A stretch of DNA of 64,000 bases, taken from Corynebacterium simulans (GTDB lineage Bacteria; Actinomycetota; Actinomycetes; Mycobacteriales; Mycobacteriaceae). Position 1 is the first letter of the stretch. Every line of letters begins with the position of its first letter. Location of the stretch: NCBI RefSeq assembly GCF_001586215.1, contig NZ_CP014634.1:248001-312000 (forward strand), written 5' to 3'. Below are positions 11,613 to 20,321 of this stretch, piece by piece. The notes under the pieces are model-generated. The model did no database searches, had not been told where the DNA came from, and saw only the letters and a program-made list of their open reading frames with translations. The translations under genes and the position numbers were made by a program.

Positions 11613-12794
11613 TTGGAAGCATATTATCTTGTAAATGACCTTTCCAGCACATTAGCAACCTCAGCTCGCAACATCCGTAAGCTCGAGTTCAAACAATGGG
11701 AAAATAGCCTCCCTGATCTCGATTCAGACATCGAACTAGTTATCCATAGTTTGGCCACACATACCGGCCTTGGGAAAACCAAAACTAAAAACATCGCCTT
11801 CGCGCTCTATCGCCTACGCGAACTTCCACGCCTGCGTACGATGCAGCTCGATTCCTACTTCCTCGATATGACACGCCTGTGCACTATCGACTCCGCCCTT
11901 AACAAGCTAGGCGCACCCACTCCCGAGATTCTCCAACGCGTCGATGAAGCCCTTTGTGAGTTCTTCACACCCACCAGCCCAGCAGAAGTCTTGCCTTCTA
12001 GCCGTGCCATCCGCACCTTTATCCATGACCTCATCAAACTCCTCGCCCCAGAAATAGATCCTAAAAAGGGCGAGGAAGAAGCCAACAACTCTTACTCCAC
12101 TTACCCTGTGCCCGGTGGAAAAGAAGCCATTAGCGCCGAATACGAACCAGTAACTGCCTATGAGCTCGACCAACGCATAAAGAACACCGCCGAGAAACTG
12201 GAGATAACTCCTGCAGAAGCGCTCGAAAAGCTCATCCGCGGAGAGGCTAACTCCGAGACCATCGTCATCCTGAATATGTACCGCGCCTCGGATATTCCCA
12301 ATGCACCCGCTTTCATCCAGGGTGCCGGCTGGGTCTCCCCCGAGATCGCTGATTCCTTCGAGCCAAAGGTCGTACGTGACATGACCAAGGCCGCTACCGC
12401 GGAGAGCCCTAGCTACACCACACCTTCCACCATCGGCGCTTTCGTTGAAGGCCGCGATGGCACTTGTCGCATGCCACACTGTGACAGGCCCGCGCAGCAC
12501 TGCCAGAAAGATCACCGGATCAACTTTGCCGAAGGCGGACCGACCGCAGGCTCGAATCTGGCTAGCCTCTGCCAGCACCATCACAACATCAAGACCGATG
12601 GCCGAGCCAACTACATCATGGACCCGCTCACCGGAGACATCGTCTGGCTCTTCGACGATGGGCACTGGGAGTATGACGAGCCGACCGGCCCGCTAGCTCC
12701 CAAGAAGCGCAACTGGGTACAAACTTTTGCCCAAGCCATGGAATCCCGGCGAAGGGAGGCGCACGCTAAGTGTTTGAATGACGAAGTGCCTTAA
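11613..12794 (+). CDS. DUF222/HNH endonuclease-domain protein (5' end possibly frameshifted)
   Basis: A 393-residue protein with an N-terminal helical DUF222-like region and a C-terminal HNH domain: CRMPHCDRPAQHCQKDHRINF, GGPTAGSNLASLCQHHHNIKT, with the metal-binding DH and HHH and zinc-type cysteines. These are multi-copy in actinobacteria and associated with mobile DNA, but the target is unknown. The only usable start in this frame is a TTG at 11613, preceded by GGGGG. The consensus promoter points to an ATG at 11570 that lies one frame off and ends at 11638; removing one A from the AAAA tract at 11609-11612 would join the two frames. The 3' end overlaps the next gene by 29 bases. Confidence 0.75.
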   Translation: MEAYYLVNDLSSTLATSARNIRKLEFKQWENSLPDLDSDIELVIHSLATHTGLGKTKTKNIAFALYRLRELPRLRTMQLDSYFLDMTRLCTIDSALNKLGAPTPEILQRVDEALCEFFTPTSPAEVLPSSRAIRTFIHDLIKLLAPEIDPKKGEEEANNSYSTYPVPGGKEAISAEYEPVTAYELDQRIKNTAEKLEITPAEALEKLIRGEANSETIVILNMYRASDIPNAPAFIQGAGWVSPEIADSFEPKVVRDMTKAATAESPSYTTPSTIGAFVEGRDGTCRMPHCDRPAQHCQKDHRINFAEGGPTAGSNLASLCQHHHNIKTDGRANYIMDPLTGDIVWLFDDGHWEYDEPTGPLAPKKRNWVQTFAQAMESRRREAHAKCLNDEVP

Positions 12795-15072
12795 GCGCCT
12801 CGGTGGCCTTCAGATTCGGAAGGTAAGCATGGACCACCGCGAGGCCAATCGCTGGGAGGGATAACTCATCCTCATAACACAGGAACCACTTGTGCTCCTC
12901 CGGCTGGAACTTGCGCTTGCTTGCGGCTAAAGACCGAAAGCCGTAAAGCGGTTCCATCTGCTCGCCGAGTTTCATCAGCAGTGAATCTAAGGTCGAAGGA
13001 TTTTCGGTCGTCCCTGCCAACGGAGCGCCCGAAAGCGAAATCCATTCACAGCCCTCACCCGCCGCGATAACGAGCGCCTCAGAAATCAACAGCTCCATAA
13101 CCCCTTTGAAACCTCGCTCATTACGGCGCATCACATCGAGGGTGTAGCCCACCAACTGCCCATCACGCCGCACCGGCAGCCAGCTGGTCATGCCGTGCAC
13201 CAGACCATCATCGTCTAGAGCCAAAAGGAGACGAGTACCTGAAACCTGCATCTCGTCGATACCTCCCAGAGTAAAGCCCATCTCCGGAAGGGCCTTCTCG
13301 CCGACCCATTCTTCGCTTAGCGTGACCAAAGCGGCGGCAACAGCAACATCGAGTTGATCCCACGTGGTCCACACGGTTCTCACGCCTTCTTTTGCTGCCT
13401 TATTTCGCGCGGTGCGGATATTCTGGAACTTCTTGCCCTTGAACTCCGTGTTTTCACAGCTCAACACCGCCTCGTCCGCGACCTGAAGCCGCTTCAATCC
13501 AGGATGAGAAACCGCGAAATCGCTTGCCACCGAATACCACGCAGGAGTTAGTCCCTGAGATTTGACGAACTCCTCGAACTCGCGAGAGATGTCATCGCCA
13601 ACCGGTCCACCCAATGTCAAAGCAACGCCATTGGAAGCGCGATATGCCACGAAGGAATCGCCAGCGAAGAAATATCTGTTTCCCTCCCACAAGGTCATGA
13701 AGGATAGGTGGTCGCCAGTTCGGCGCTGCAGGATTTTCCGTGCCCGCGAGCGGTCCGATTCCCGTTGCGGGTCCGAGGGCGCGGAGAAGCACCGCCACAG
13801 CGCCCAAATGACGCACAGCCACCACACGTTGCCGACCCACGAATAGACAAACCAGCCAAATCCACTTGCCGGCACCAATTCATGGGGAGAGACGAGCGTT
13901 ATTACTACAGGCAAGAAACGCAACGGCCACTCCGCCAACGCTGCGCTTAGCGACGCCCCGCCCACAAAGGCAGACTTCAACAACAAGGTAGAAAGCAACC
14001 AGGTGGCAGAACAAATAAGGAATACCCCGCCCAGCCAAGCCGCGTGCTTTTTAATAATCTGCGGCGCTTCACGAACTTGGAAGAGCCGGCGGGAGTACAT
14101 GAGCACAGCGAGGCAGAACAACCAGGGCAACAGGGCTTCAAACAGGTTAAGCCCGTAGATGAAGAAACCGTCTTGGTCTAGGTCCCACAGCTGAACGAGC
14201 AGGAAGGCCAAGGAAGCAACTTGGATGAGGCACGAAAGTACCCACGCAGCATGGCGGCCACGCACGAGCCCGAAACACAATACAAGTTGGATAAGCAGCG
14301 GCATGAGGTTGGCAAGCAAGGGACCGACACCATGCATGCGTGCGACGTCAGCCGCGGATATACAGTCCCTGGACGTTTCGTCGAGAGTGCAGAGAACCTC
14401 AACCGCGACGTCGGAAAGCGCAGGCCCCCACATCAGCTCGGTGAGGAGGGAAAATGGGCCTTCGGCGATTGGATTGATAGCAACCAGCACCGGGCTAATG
14501 GCAACCGCGATGAGGATGAAAGCTACGAGCACGCGCCGCTCGCGCAACGAGGGCTTTGCGGTCTCCCGCGGATGACGCCACAGGCCTAAAAAAAGGCCGA
14601 ATACCGCGGCGGTAAGTCCCAAGATGTCGGCCATCGAACCAGCATAAAAGACGTTCGTGAACGCAAGAACGAGGATGATAACCCGAAAACGGCGCTTCCA
14701 CAGGCGCGGCATCTTCGCCGAGGCATACATCGCAGAGCCGAAAATCCAGCCTATTGGTGTAAAGAGGTAGCTGTTGAGGAGATCGTCGCCCCATCGGTTC
14801 AGGCCCGATACTTCGACGCCTCGCGCGATGAAAAAGGCAATCGGTAACGAAAGAAACTGAAGGAAAAGGCCAACGACGAGGTATTTCCTGCTGCCCAAGA
14901 CTCGCTCGGCAGGGCCACCGAAAAGAATGGCGAAGAAGGTTACAACGACGGATCCGCCAATTGTGACGGTGGTCAAACCGGTTGCCTCAACCCAATCATT
15001 GTCCACGAAGTGGAGAACCCACATGACCACAATCAGGAGCAAAGTTACGGGAAATTGCTTAAGTATGAACAT
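12766..15072 (-). CDS. MprF-like aminoacyl-phosphatidylglycerol synthase/flippase
   Basis: A 768-residue protein. The first about 480 residues hold roughly a dozen membrane segments (the flippase-like part). The C-terminal about 290 residues form a DUF2156/GNAT-type domain (YFFAGDSFVAYRASNGVALTLGGPVG, GFTLGGIDEM, MRRNERGFKGVMELLISEAL, WISLSGAPLAG) that transfers an amino acid from aminoacyl-tRNA to a membrane lipid. The amino acid (Ala or Lys) cannot be read from sequence; alanyl-PG is known in C. glutamicum. The ATG at 15072 has GAGG six bases upstream and overlaps the esterase gene by 14 bases. Expected effect: lower surface negative charge and cationic-peptide resistance. Confidence 0.85.
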   Translation of the reverse strand: MFILKQFPVTLLLIVVMWVLHFVDNDWVEATGLTTVTIGGSVVVTFFAILFGGPAERVLGSRKYLVVGLFLQFLSLPIAFFIARGVEVSGLNRWGDDLLNSYLFTPIGWIFGSAMYASAKMPRLWKRRFRVIILVLAFTNVFYAGSMADILGLTAAVFGLFLGLWRHPRETAKPSLRERRVLVAFILIAVAISPVLVAINPIAEGPFSLLTELMWGPALSDVAVEVLCTLDETSRDCISAADVARMHGVGPLLANLMPLLIQLVLCFGLVRGRHAAWVLSCLIQVASLAFLLVQLWDLDQDGFFIYGLNLFEALLPWLFCLAVLMYSRRLFQVREAPQIIKKHAAWLGGVFLICSATWLLSTLLLKSAFVGGASLSAALAEWPLRFLPVVITLVSPHELVPASGFGWFVYSWVGNVWWLCVIWALWRCFSAPSDPQRESDRSRARKILQRRTGDHLSFMTLWEGNRYFFAGDSFVAYRASNGVALTLGGPVGDDISREFEEFVKSQGLTPAWYSVASDFAVSHPGLKRLQVADEAVLSCENTEFKGKKFQNIRTARNKAAKEGVRTVWTTWDQLDVAVAAALVTLSEEWVGEKALPEMGFTLGGIDEMQVSGTRLLLALDDDGLVHGMTSWLPVRRDGQLVGYTLDVMRRNERGFKGVMELLISEALVIAAGEGCEWISLSGAPLAGTTENPSTLDSLLMKLGEQMEPLYGFRSLAASKRKFQPEEHKWFLCYEDELSLPAIGLAVVHAYLPNLKATEALKALRHSNT

Positions 15073-16261
15073 CGTTGTCCTCGATTCCATGGAATGGGTC
15101 ATGGATGGCTGTAAGTCCCCCGCGGCGCGCAGCAAAAGCGAAGGATTGACGCAGTGCTGGGCGCCACACCCCGAAGGAGTGGCCACCGCTTAGAGCACCG
15201 ACATAAGTCTTTCCGCCTGCCCCGCGAACGAGCTCAGCAAGTTGGTTTTGAGCAGCAATCGCGGGCTTGTCCTTGTCGCCTGCAAAGAAGACGACACTGA
15301 GCCCGGGATAGCGATTTTTCTTCAGCAAGAAGGCCGGATTTTGCGCCTGGAAGGCTTGCTCATCTCCGCCAAAGAACTTCTGGACGGTATCGGCATGCTT
15401 GCCGATGGTCGGCTCCGCCTCACCGGAGAAGTCCAAATACGTTCCGAAGGCCTCGGGATGGTTGGTGGCAACCTGCAAAGTACAGGTACCTCCGTAGGAA
15501 AGGCCGCCGAGAGTCCAATGCGACTGGTCTTCGTCAACGCGCAATTGCTTTTTGATCTGGGCTGGAACGTCTTTGGTCAGATAGGTCATTACCTTGGCGG
15601 ATTGAGAGTCCGCGCAAACAGGGTTAGCGGTTTCAGAACCGGTGGCGTCAACTGCTACGACGATGGGCGATACTCCCCCGTTTGCCTTCTGAAATTCATC
15701 GGCGGTCTGTGCGGCTTCGCCAGTTCCAAACCACTGGGTTGGGCCACCGGGATTGCCATGGAGCAAAACGAGCACCGGCAGGCGCTTTCCGCTCCAATAG
15801 GCTGGCGGCAAATAGGCGGTAGCTTCGCGGGCTTTGAATCCTTGGCTTGGTAAGTCGAGATGAACCAGACCGGCGGAACTGCCCGCATGCGAGGCTAGTT
15901 CGGAGGCGGGAATAGTTTGGGCCACCGGTCGCGGATCGAGGGAACCGACCGTGGAATAGGTCTGGTACTCGAGGTTGACTAGCCCGACGACCGCAACGAG
16001 TGATGCGATGCCCGCGAGCGTCGTGGAAAGTTTCGGCTTACGCAGCAGTGCGGCGAGGCAGATACCAGAGGCGACGAAGACATGAGCAGGGATATCCCAA
16101 TGCTGGAGGAAATACCAGGCACCAACCGATATAAACAAAGCCAAAACAACAGGCACAATCTTGCGCGCCCATGCAACAACTATCGCGGAAAGAACCACGA
16201 TGACCGCATATATCGCCCCATTTACGGGTTCGGCCAGCGGCAGGCCAAGGAGGAAATTCAC
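15059..16261 (-). CDS. membrane-anchored esterase (esterase D / mycolyltransferase-like alpha/beta hydrolase)
   Basis: A 400-residue protein. Residues 1-95 hold four membrane segments; the rest is an extracytoplasmic alpha/beta hydrolase of the esterase D (PF00756-like) type. It has VLLHGNPGG for the oxyanion region, GLSYGGTC with the nucleophile Ser, an Asp in FFAGDKD, and the catalytic His in SGGHSFGVW. The GTG at 16261 sits six bases after a TATGAT box, so the mRNA may be leaderless. Its end overlaps the MprF-like gene by 14 bases, which ties the two functionally. It may hydrolyse aminoacyl lipids or mycolate esters; the substrate is unproven. Confidence 0.82.
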   Translation of the reverse strand: MNFLLGLPLAEPVNGAIYAVIVVLSAIVVAWARKIVPVVLALFISVGAWYFLQHWDIPAHVFVASGICLAALLRKPKLSTTLAGIASLVAVVGLVNLEYQTYSTVGSLDPRPVAQTIPASELASHAGSSAGLVHLDLPSQGFKAREATAYLPPAYWSGKRLPVLVLLHGNPGGPTQWFGTGEAAQTADEFQKANGGVSPIVVAVDATGSETANPVCADSQSAKVMTYLTKDVPAQIKKQLRVDEDQSHWTLGGLSYGGTCTLQVATNHPEAFGTYLDFSGEAEPTIGKHADTVQKFFGGDEQAFQAQNPAFLLKKNRYPGLSVVFFAGDKDKPAIAAQNQLAELVRGAGGKTYVGALSGGHSFGVWRPALRQSFAFAARRGGLTAIHDPFHGIEDNDVHT

Positions 16262-16267
16262 TCCTAA

Positions 16268-16273
16268 ATCATA
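16268..16273 (-). promoter_or_regulatory. candidate -10 box of a leaderless promoter (esterase/MprF operon)
   Basis: On the minus strand TATGAT is followed by six bases and the GTG at 16261. The nearby AGGAG directly touches the GTG, so it is too close to be a normal ribosome-binding site. Confidence 0.4.
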
Positions 16274-16320
16274 GGCCTGCGCTGGCCAAATAGGCTGTTA
16301 AGTACCTGGGAGGTCGGTAC

Positions 16321-17430
16321 TTATACGCTGCGGGCGCGCTTGACGACGTCGGGAAGCTGCGCCAGGACGTACTCGACGTCGGCAGGCGTTGTGTTCCTAC
16401 CAAGGGTAAAACGCAGCGAACCGATTCCATCAGAGTCGGACACATTCATCGCCTCAAGGACGTGCGACATGCGGTTGACGCCCGAGTGGCAGGCGCTGCC
16501 GGTCGAGGCCTCGATGCCCAAGGAATCGAGCAACATGATGAGGCTGTCGCCATCGGTGCCGGGGAAGGACACATGCAGGTGCGAAGCCAACATAGGTTCC
16601 TCGCAATTGAGGATGACGTTGTCGATGCTGGAGAGAATGCCGGCACGCAGCTGGTTACGAAGAGCACCGACGCGCTTGGTCTCGGAATCGATCTCAGAGA
16701 CAGACTCCTCGAGCGCAGCCGCAAGAGCAGAAGCACTGGCGACGTCCACGGTGCCGGGGCGGATGCCCCTTTCTTGGCCGCCTCCGAAAGCGATGGGCTG
16801 CGGGGCTGGGCTGCGTTTTGCAAGCAGCAAGCCGATGCCACGTGGGCCGCCGAACTTGTGGGCGCTCGCCGCGAGCGTGGTAGCACCGAGCTCGTGGAAG
16901 TCGATGGGCAGCTTGCCTGTGACCTGAACTGCATCGATGTGAACTGGGGTGCCAACTAAGTTTGCGCGGCGCACAATCTCGGCAACTGGCTGGATGGCAC
17001 CGGTCTCGTTGTTTGCCCACATGCAGGTGGCAACGTCGGCAGGCGTATCTAGTGCGGAGAAGTCGCTGACGTGGGAATAACGATCGACGGGCAGAAGATC
17101 GACCTGTGCATCCGGCAGCTGGGCAACGCTATCGCGAACGGCTGGGTGCTCGATAGGAGTCGAAACCACGCGGTTGGTGGTGCCCAGACGGTACAGGCCT
17201 TGGATGGCGATGTTGTCGGCTTCGGTGCCGGAGGAAGTGAAGATGACCTCGATCGGCTCACAGCCAAGAATATCCGCGACTTTCTCGCGGGCGTCGTCAA
17301 GCACGGAGCGAGCCTTTCGGCCCGAGGCATACTGCGCGCCGGAGTTTACCGCGCCAGAGGCGGCAACCCACGCATCGATGGCCACCTGGCGCATCGGCTG
17401 AGTAGCCGCATAGTCAAAGTAGTGCGACAT
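16321..17430 (-). CDS. cysteine desulfurase (NifS/IscS-like)
   Basis: This PLP enzyme releases sulfur from cysteine as a persulfide. In 369 residues it shows the N-terminal YFDYAATQPM, the FTSSGTEADNIAIQG cofactor loop, HIDAVQVTGK, the PLP lysine in SAHKFGGPRG, and the catalytic Cys in STGSACHSG. It overlaps etfA by one base (TAATG) and closes the etfB-etfA operon, which is an unusual but corynebacterially conserved neighbour. It could supply sulfur for Fe-S clusters or for MnmA. A 7-bp inverted repeat (16300-16322) at its stop lacks a T tract. Confidence 0.93.
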   Translation of the reverse strand: MSHYFDYAATQPMRQVAIDAWVAASGAVNSGAQYASGRKARSVLDDAREKVADILGCEPIEVIFTSSGTEADNIAIQGLYRLGTTNRVVSTPIEHPAVRDSVAQLPDAQVDLLPVDRYSHVSDFSALDTPADVATCMWANNETGAIQPVAEIVRRANLVGTPVHIDAVQVTGKLPIDFHELGATTLAASAHKFGGPRGIGLLLAKRSPAPQPIAFGGGQERGIRPGTVDVASASALAAALEESVSEIDSETKRVGALRNQLRAGILSSIDNVILNCEEPMLASHLHVSFPGTDGDSLIMLLDSLGIEASTGSACHSGVNRMSHVLEAMNVSDSDGIGSLRFTLGRNTTPADVEYVLAQLPDVVKRARSV

Positions 17431-18371
17431 TACTTGCGGGACTCCAGCTCAGCGACCAAAGCCGGGGAAATCTCGTGGACGTCACCAACGACGCCGAGGT
17501 CAGCGATCTGGAAGAAAGGCTCGTCCTGATCCTGGTTAACCACAACGATGGTGCCGGAGGTCTGCATGCCGGAGGTGTGCTGGATAGCACCGGAGATGCC
17601 AAGCGCGATGTACAAATCCGGGGAAACCGTGACGCCGGTCTGGCCCACCTGGTGTGCTGGGTCGTAGAAGCCCTGATCGACTGCATCGCGGGTGGCACCG
17701 ACGGCACCGCCGAGGGCGTCGGCAAGCGGCTCCACGATGGTGGAGAAGTTGTCGTCGACGCCGCGGCCACCAGAGACAACTACCTTCGCGGCAGTCAGCT
17801 CCGGACGAGCAGACTTCTCATGCGGGGTAAAGGAGGTGACGGTGACGTCCTTGGCAGTTGCGGCCGGCAGGGGCATCGGCGCCGGAGCGGCGGCTACCGG
17901 CTGCGGATCCGCGGCGATTGCGCCTGGGCGCAGGGTGTAGATCGGGCTCGCGCCAGATGCTGTCGCAGTAGTCTCGTAGGAACCGCCGAAGATGGTCAGG
18001 TGCGCGGAGCCGTCGGCGTTAATCTCGTCGACGTTGACGAGGGCGCCGGAAGCCAGACGCGCGGAAAGGCGGCCGGCAATCTCGTTGTTGGTCGGGGTCG
18101 CAGCTAGCACGATTGGGGCTGGGTTCGCGGCGGCGAGGGCGTGCAGGGCATCGACCTCGGGCAGGATGATGCGGTGCTCGTAGTCCTCAGCGCTTGCCTG
18201 CACGATCTGTGCGGCGCCAAGGGCGGCCAGCTCGGAATCGAAGGCATCTGCTTGCTTGCCGACGACGACTGCGGAAACGGTACCCAGCGCACGCGCTGCG
18301 GTAATCAGCTCACCGGTAACAGGGCTAAGGGCGTTATCTTCGTGCTCTACAAGTACGTATACGTGAGACAT
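17430..18371 (-). CDS. etfA: electron transfer flavoprotein subunit alpha
   Basis: EtfA binds FAD and, with EtfB, shuttles electrons from acyl-CoA and similar dehydrogenases to the membrane. The 313-residue protein has the N-terminal nucleotide-alpha-hydrolase-like domain and the C-terminal FAD domain with [52 protein letters not shown], and [22 protein letters not shown], all diagnostic. It lies 9 bases after etfB and overlaps the cysteine desulfurase gene by one base. Confidence 0.96.
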   Translation of the reverse strand: MSHVYVLVEHEDNALSPVTGELITAARALGTVSAVVVGKQADAFDSELAALGAAQIVQASAEDYEHRIILPEVDALHALAAANPAPIVLAATPTNNEIAGRLSARLASGALVNVDEINADGSAHLTIFGGSYETTATASGASPIYTLRPGAIAADPQPVAAAPAPMPLPAATAKDVTVTSFTPHEKSARPELTAAKVVVSGGRGVDDNFSTIVEPLADALGGAVGATRDAVDQGFYDPAHQVGQTGVTVSPDLYIALGISGAIQHTSGMQTSGTIVVVNQDQDEPFFQIADLGVVGDVHEISPALVAELESRK

Positions 18372-18380
18372 TTTCGGCTC

Positions 18381-19157
18381 CTAGATAAGGTTCTTCGCGG
18401 CGAGGAAGTCGGCAATCTGCTTTGCGGCTTCCTGCGGATTCGGCTCGGTGATGACCTCACCCGCGGTGCGGGCAGGACGCTGGGCGGCGGCTGTCACCGT
18501 GGTGGTTGGTGCCACGGCATCGATGCCAAGGGAGGCCACGTCGAGGGTGGTGATCTCGGCCTTCTTGGCCGCCATGAGTCCCTTGAAGTTCGGGAAGCGC
18601 GGCTTATCGGCCTTATCGGTGAAGGTCGCGATGGCTGGCAGGGCTGCCTCCAGCTCCCAGTGGCCGTGAGCGTCCTCGCGCACACCGCGCAGGACGCCGC
18701 CCTCGAGGCTCAGGGACTTCAGCTCGGTCATCGCCGGGAGCTGACGGTACTCAGCGAGCAGGCCAGCCAGCAGGCCGGTGGAAGCATCAGAGGAGTAGTT
18801 GCCCAGGGTGATGATCTGGACGTCCTCGATAGTGTTGATGGCCGCGTTGAGTGTCCAGGCGGTGGAGAGTGCATCGGCGCCGGAAAGGGCGTCGTCAAGC
18901 ACGTGTACTGCGTCGTCTGCGCCCATCGCAAGGGCCTTGCGCAAAGCTTCGTCAGCGCCGGCGGGGCCCATGGTCACTGCGACGACGCGGAAGTCTGGGT
19001 TTGCTTCCTTGATGCGCAGGGCCTGCTCGACGGAATACTCGTTGACCTCGTCGATGACGTTGTCGACGCTCGTGCGGTCGAGGGTGTGGTCTTCCTCGAG
19101 GGACTTGGTGGACCAGGTATCCGGTACGTGTTTGACCAGAGCCACGATTGCGGGCAT
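18381..19157 (-). CDS. etfB: electron transfer flavoprotein subunit beta
   Basis: EtfB is the partner of EtfA, holding AMP and forming the dehydrogenase-docking surface. The 258-residue protein begins MPAIVALVKHVPDTW and contains NEYSVEQALRIKEANP, TMGPAGADEALRKALAMGADDAVH and the ALPAIATFTDKADKPRFPNFKGLMAAKK signature. The ribosome-binding site AAAGGGAAG precedes the ATG. It is the first gene of etfB-etfA-cysteine desulfurase. The 24-base gap to the upstream methyltransferase gene is too short for a full promoter, so one may lie inside that gene, or the genes are co-transcribed. Confidence 0.96.
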   Translation of the reverse strand: MPAIVALVKHVPDTWSTKSLEEDHTLDRTSVDNVIDEVNEYSVEQALRIKEANPDFRVVAVTMGPAGADEALRKALAMGADDAVHVLDDALSGADALSTAWTLNAAINTIEDVQIITLGNYSSDASTGLLAGLLAEYRQLPAMTELKSLSLEGGVLRGVREDAHGHWELEAALPAIATFTDKADKPRFPNFKGLMAAKKAEITTLDVASLGIDAVAPTTTVTAAAQRPARTAGEVITEPNPQEAAKQIADFLAAKNLI

Positions 19158-19181
19158 TGGACACTTCCCTTTCCGATAGAT

Positions 19182-20321
19182 TTATGTTGCGTAATTATCC
19201 TCGGACGATACTACTCGTGGTCCGCACAGCAACGCGATTCCCTTAGTTCCGATGCGTGTCATGATGACGGCCATGGAACGGCTTCCTTTGAGCTTAAGCT
19301 TCTTCCGCAACTGATCGGGGTCGACGTCTAGACCGCGGACCAGTATCTCGAGGGAGCCAGCATCGTGTGACTGCAGTGCGGCTTTGAGTTTCTTGACTGG
19401 CACCGCCTCGATGAATTCAAATCCGGACGTGCCTGCCGGGATGCGTTGCCCTGTCAGGTAAGCGATGCGCGGGTCCAGCTGGTGGAGGCCTTCGCGCTTG
19501 GCGTAGTGACGCACGAGCCCCGCGCGTACAACCGCGCCGTCTGGGTCCATGATGTAGGTGCCAATGTCGTCGGCTTCGGGCAGGTCGGCCTCGTCGAAGT
19601 CGGTGTTGGAGAGAACATCAGCCTTTCCGCCTTTGATCATGACTGCGCTGCGGCCAACGCCCAGGCCGGGTGTATACAGGCAGGCCTCTTTGACGTTGCC
19701 GTCGACGCTGGCGACGGATACTAAACCTTGCCAATCTGAAAAGTCGAGACCGGGGGCACACTTGACGGCGAGTTCGCACTCGTGTGCCGCCAGAAGATCG
19801 GGCAACGGCGGCAGGAGCTTTGCGGGATCGGTGATGCGTTTGCCGCCGCTTCGGCGCGCTGGATCGGCGATGATAACGGGTGCCGTTGAGCTCTGCGTCA
19901 AAGCGTCTGCGCAGAAGAAGGGATGCGGGGTGTTGTGCTGCGCCATCTTGATGCGCGACCGGTCGAGGTCAGAGCCTACATATTTTCCTGGAGCCCACGC
20001 AGCCCCCTCGGTACCGATGGAACAGGTGACATCGTGGACGAGCTCGACACCCAGGCTTGTCAAGAAAGCGGCACGATGTTTGGCTACTTCGAGCGGGGTG
20101 GCCTGCTGCACGGAATCGGAGTCCATAAGCCAGTCACTGGGCAGCTTTTTACTGTTTCGGGCTTTGATGAGTTCGGCTACGGCGCGGGCGTGCTCACCGA
20201 ATTCTTGCTGGAGCTTGGCGACGTCGCCTAATTGGGAGGCCTTGCTGAATTCAAGGTCAAGTCCCGCTATCTCCGGTTGGTGCTGGATTAAGAAGTCGAT
20301 CTCGGCGAGGGTATAACTCAT
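19182..20321 (-). CDS. THUMP-like class I SAM methyltransferase-fold protein
   Basis: A 379-residue protein annotated in actinobacteria as THUMP-like domain protein. The middle has a SAM-binding Rossmann fold (VHDVTCSIGTEGAAW, YVGSDLDRSRIKMAQHN, and VIIADPARRSGGKRI, an NPPR/DPAR-like catalytic loop). The C-terminal part (VPVKKLKAALQSHDAGSLEILVRGLDVDPDQLRKKLKLKG) is the THUMP-like tail that could bind RNA. An RNA methyltransferase role is inferred; no substrate is known. It overlaps the NUDIX gene by four bases (ATGA). Confidence 0.78.
   Translation of the reverse strand: MSYTLAEIDFLIQHQPEIAGLDLEFSKASQLGDVAKLQQEFGEHARAVAELIKARNSKKLPSDWLMDSDSVQQATPLEVAKHRAAFLTSLGVELVHDVTCSIGTEGAAWAPGKYVGSDLDRSRIKMAQHNTPHPFFCADALTQSSTAPVIIADPARRSGGKRITDPAKLLPPLPDLLAAHECELAVKCAPGLDFSDWQGLVSVASVDGNVKEACLYTPGLGVGRSAVMIKGGKADVLSNTDFDEADLPEADDIGTYIMDPDGAVVRAGLVRHYAKREGLHQLDPRIAYLTGQRIPAGTSGFEFIEAVPVKKLKAALQSHDAGSLEILVRGLDVDPDQLRKKLKLKGSRSMAVIMTRIGTKGIALLCGPRVVSSEDNYAT

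Noticed and set aside
16300..16322. 7-bp inverted repeat (AAGTACC/GGTACTT) at the cysteine desulfurase stop
   Set aside because: No T tract follows in either direction, so I did not call it a terminator; it may be chance.
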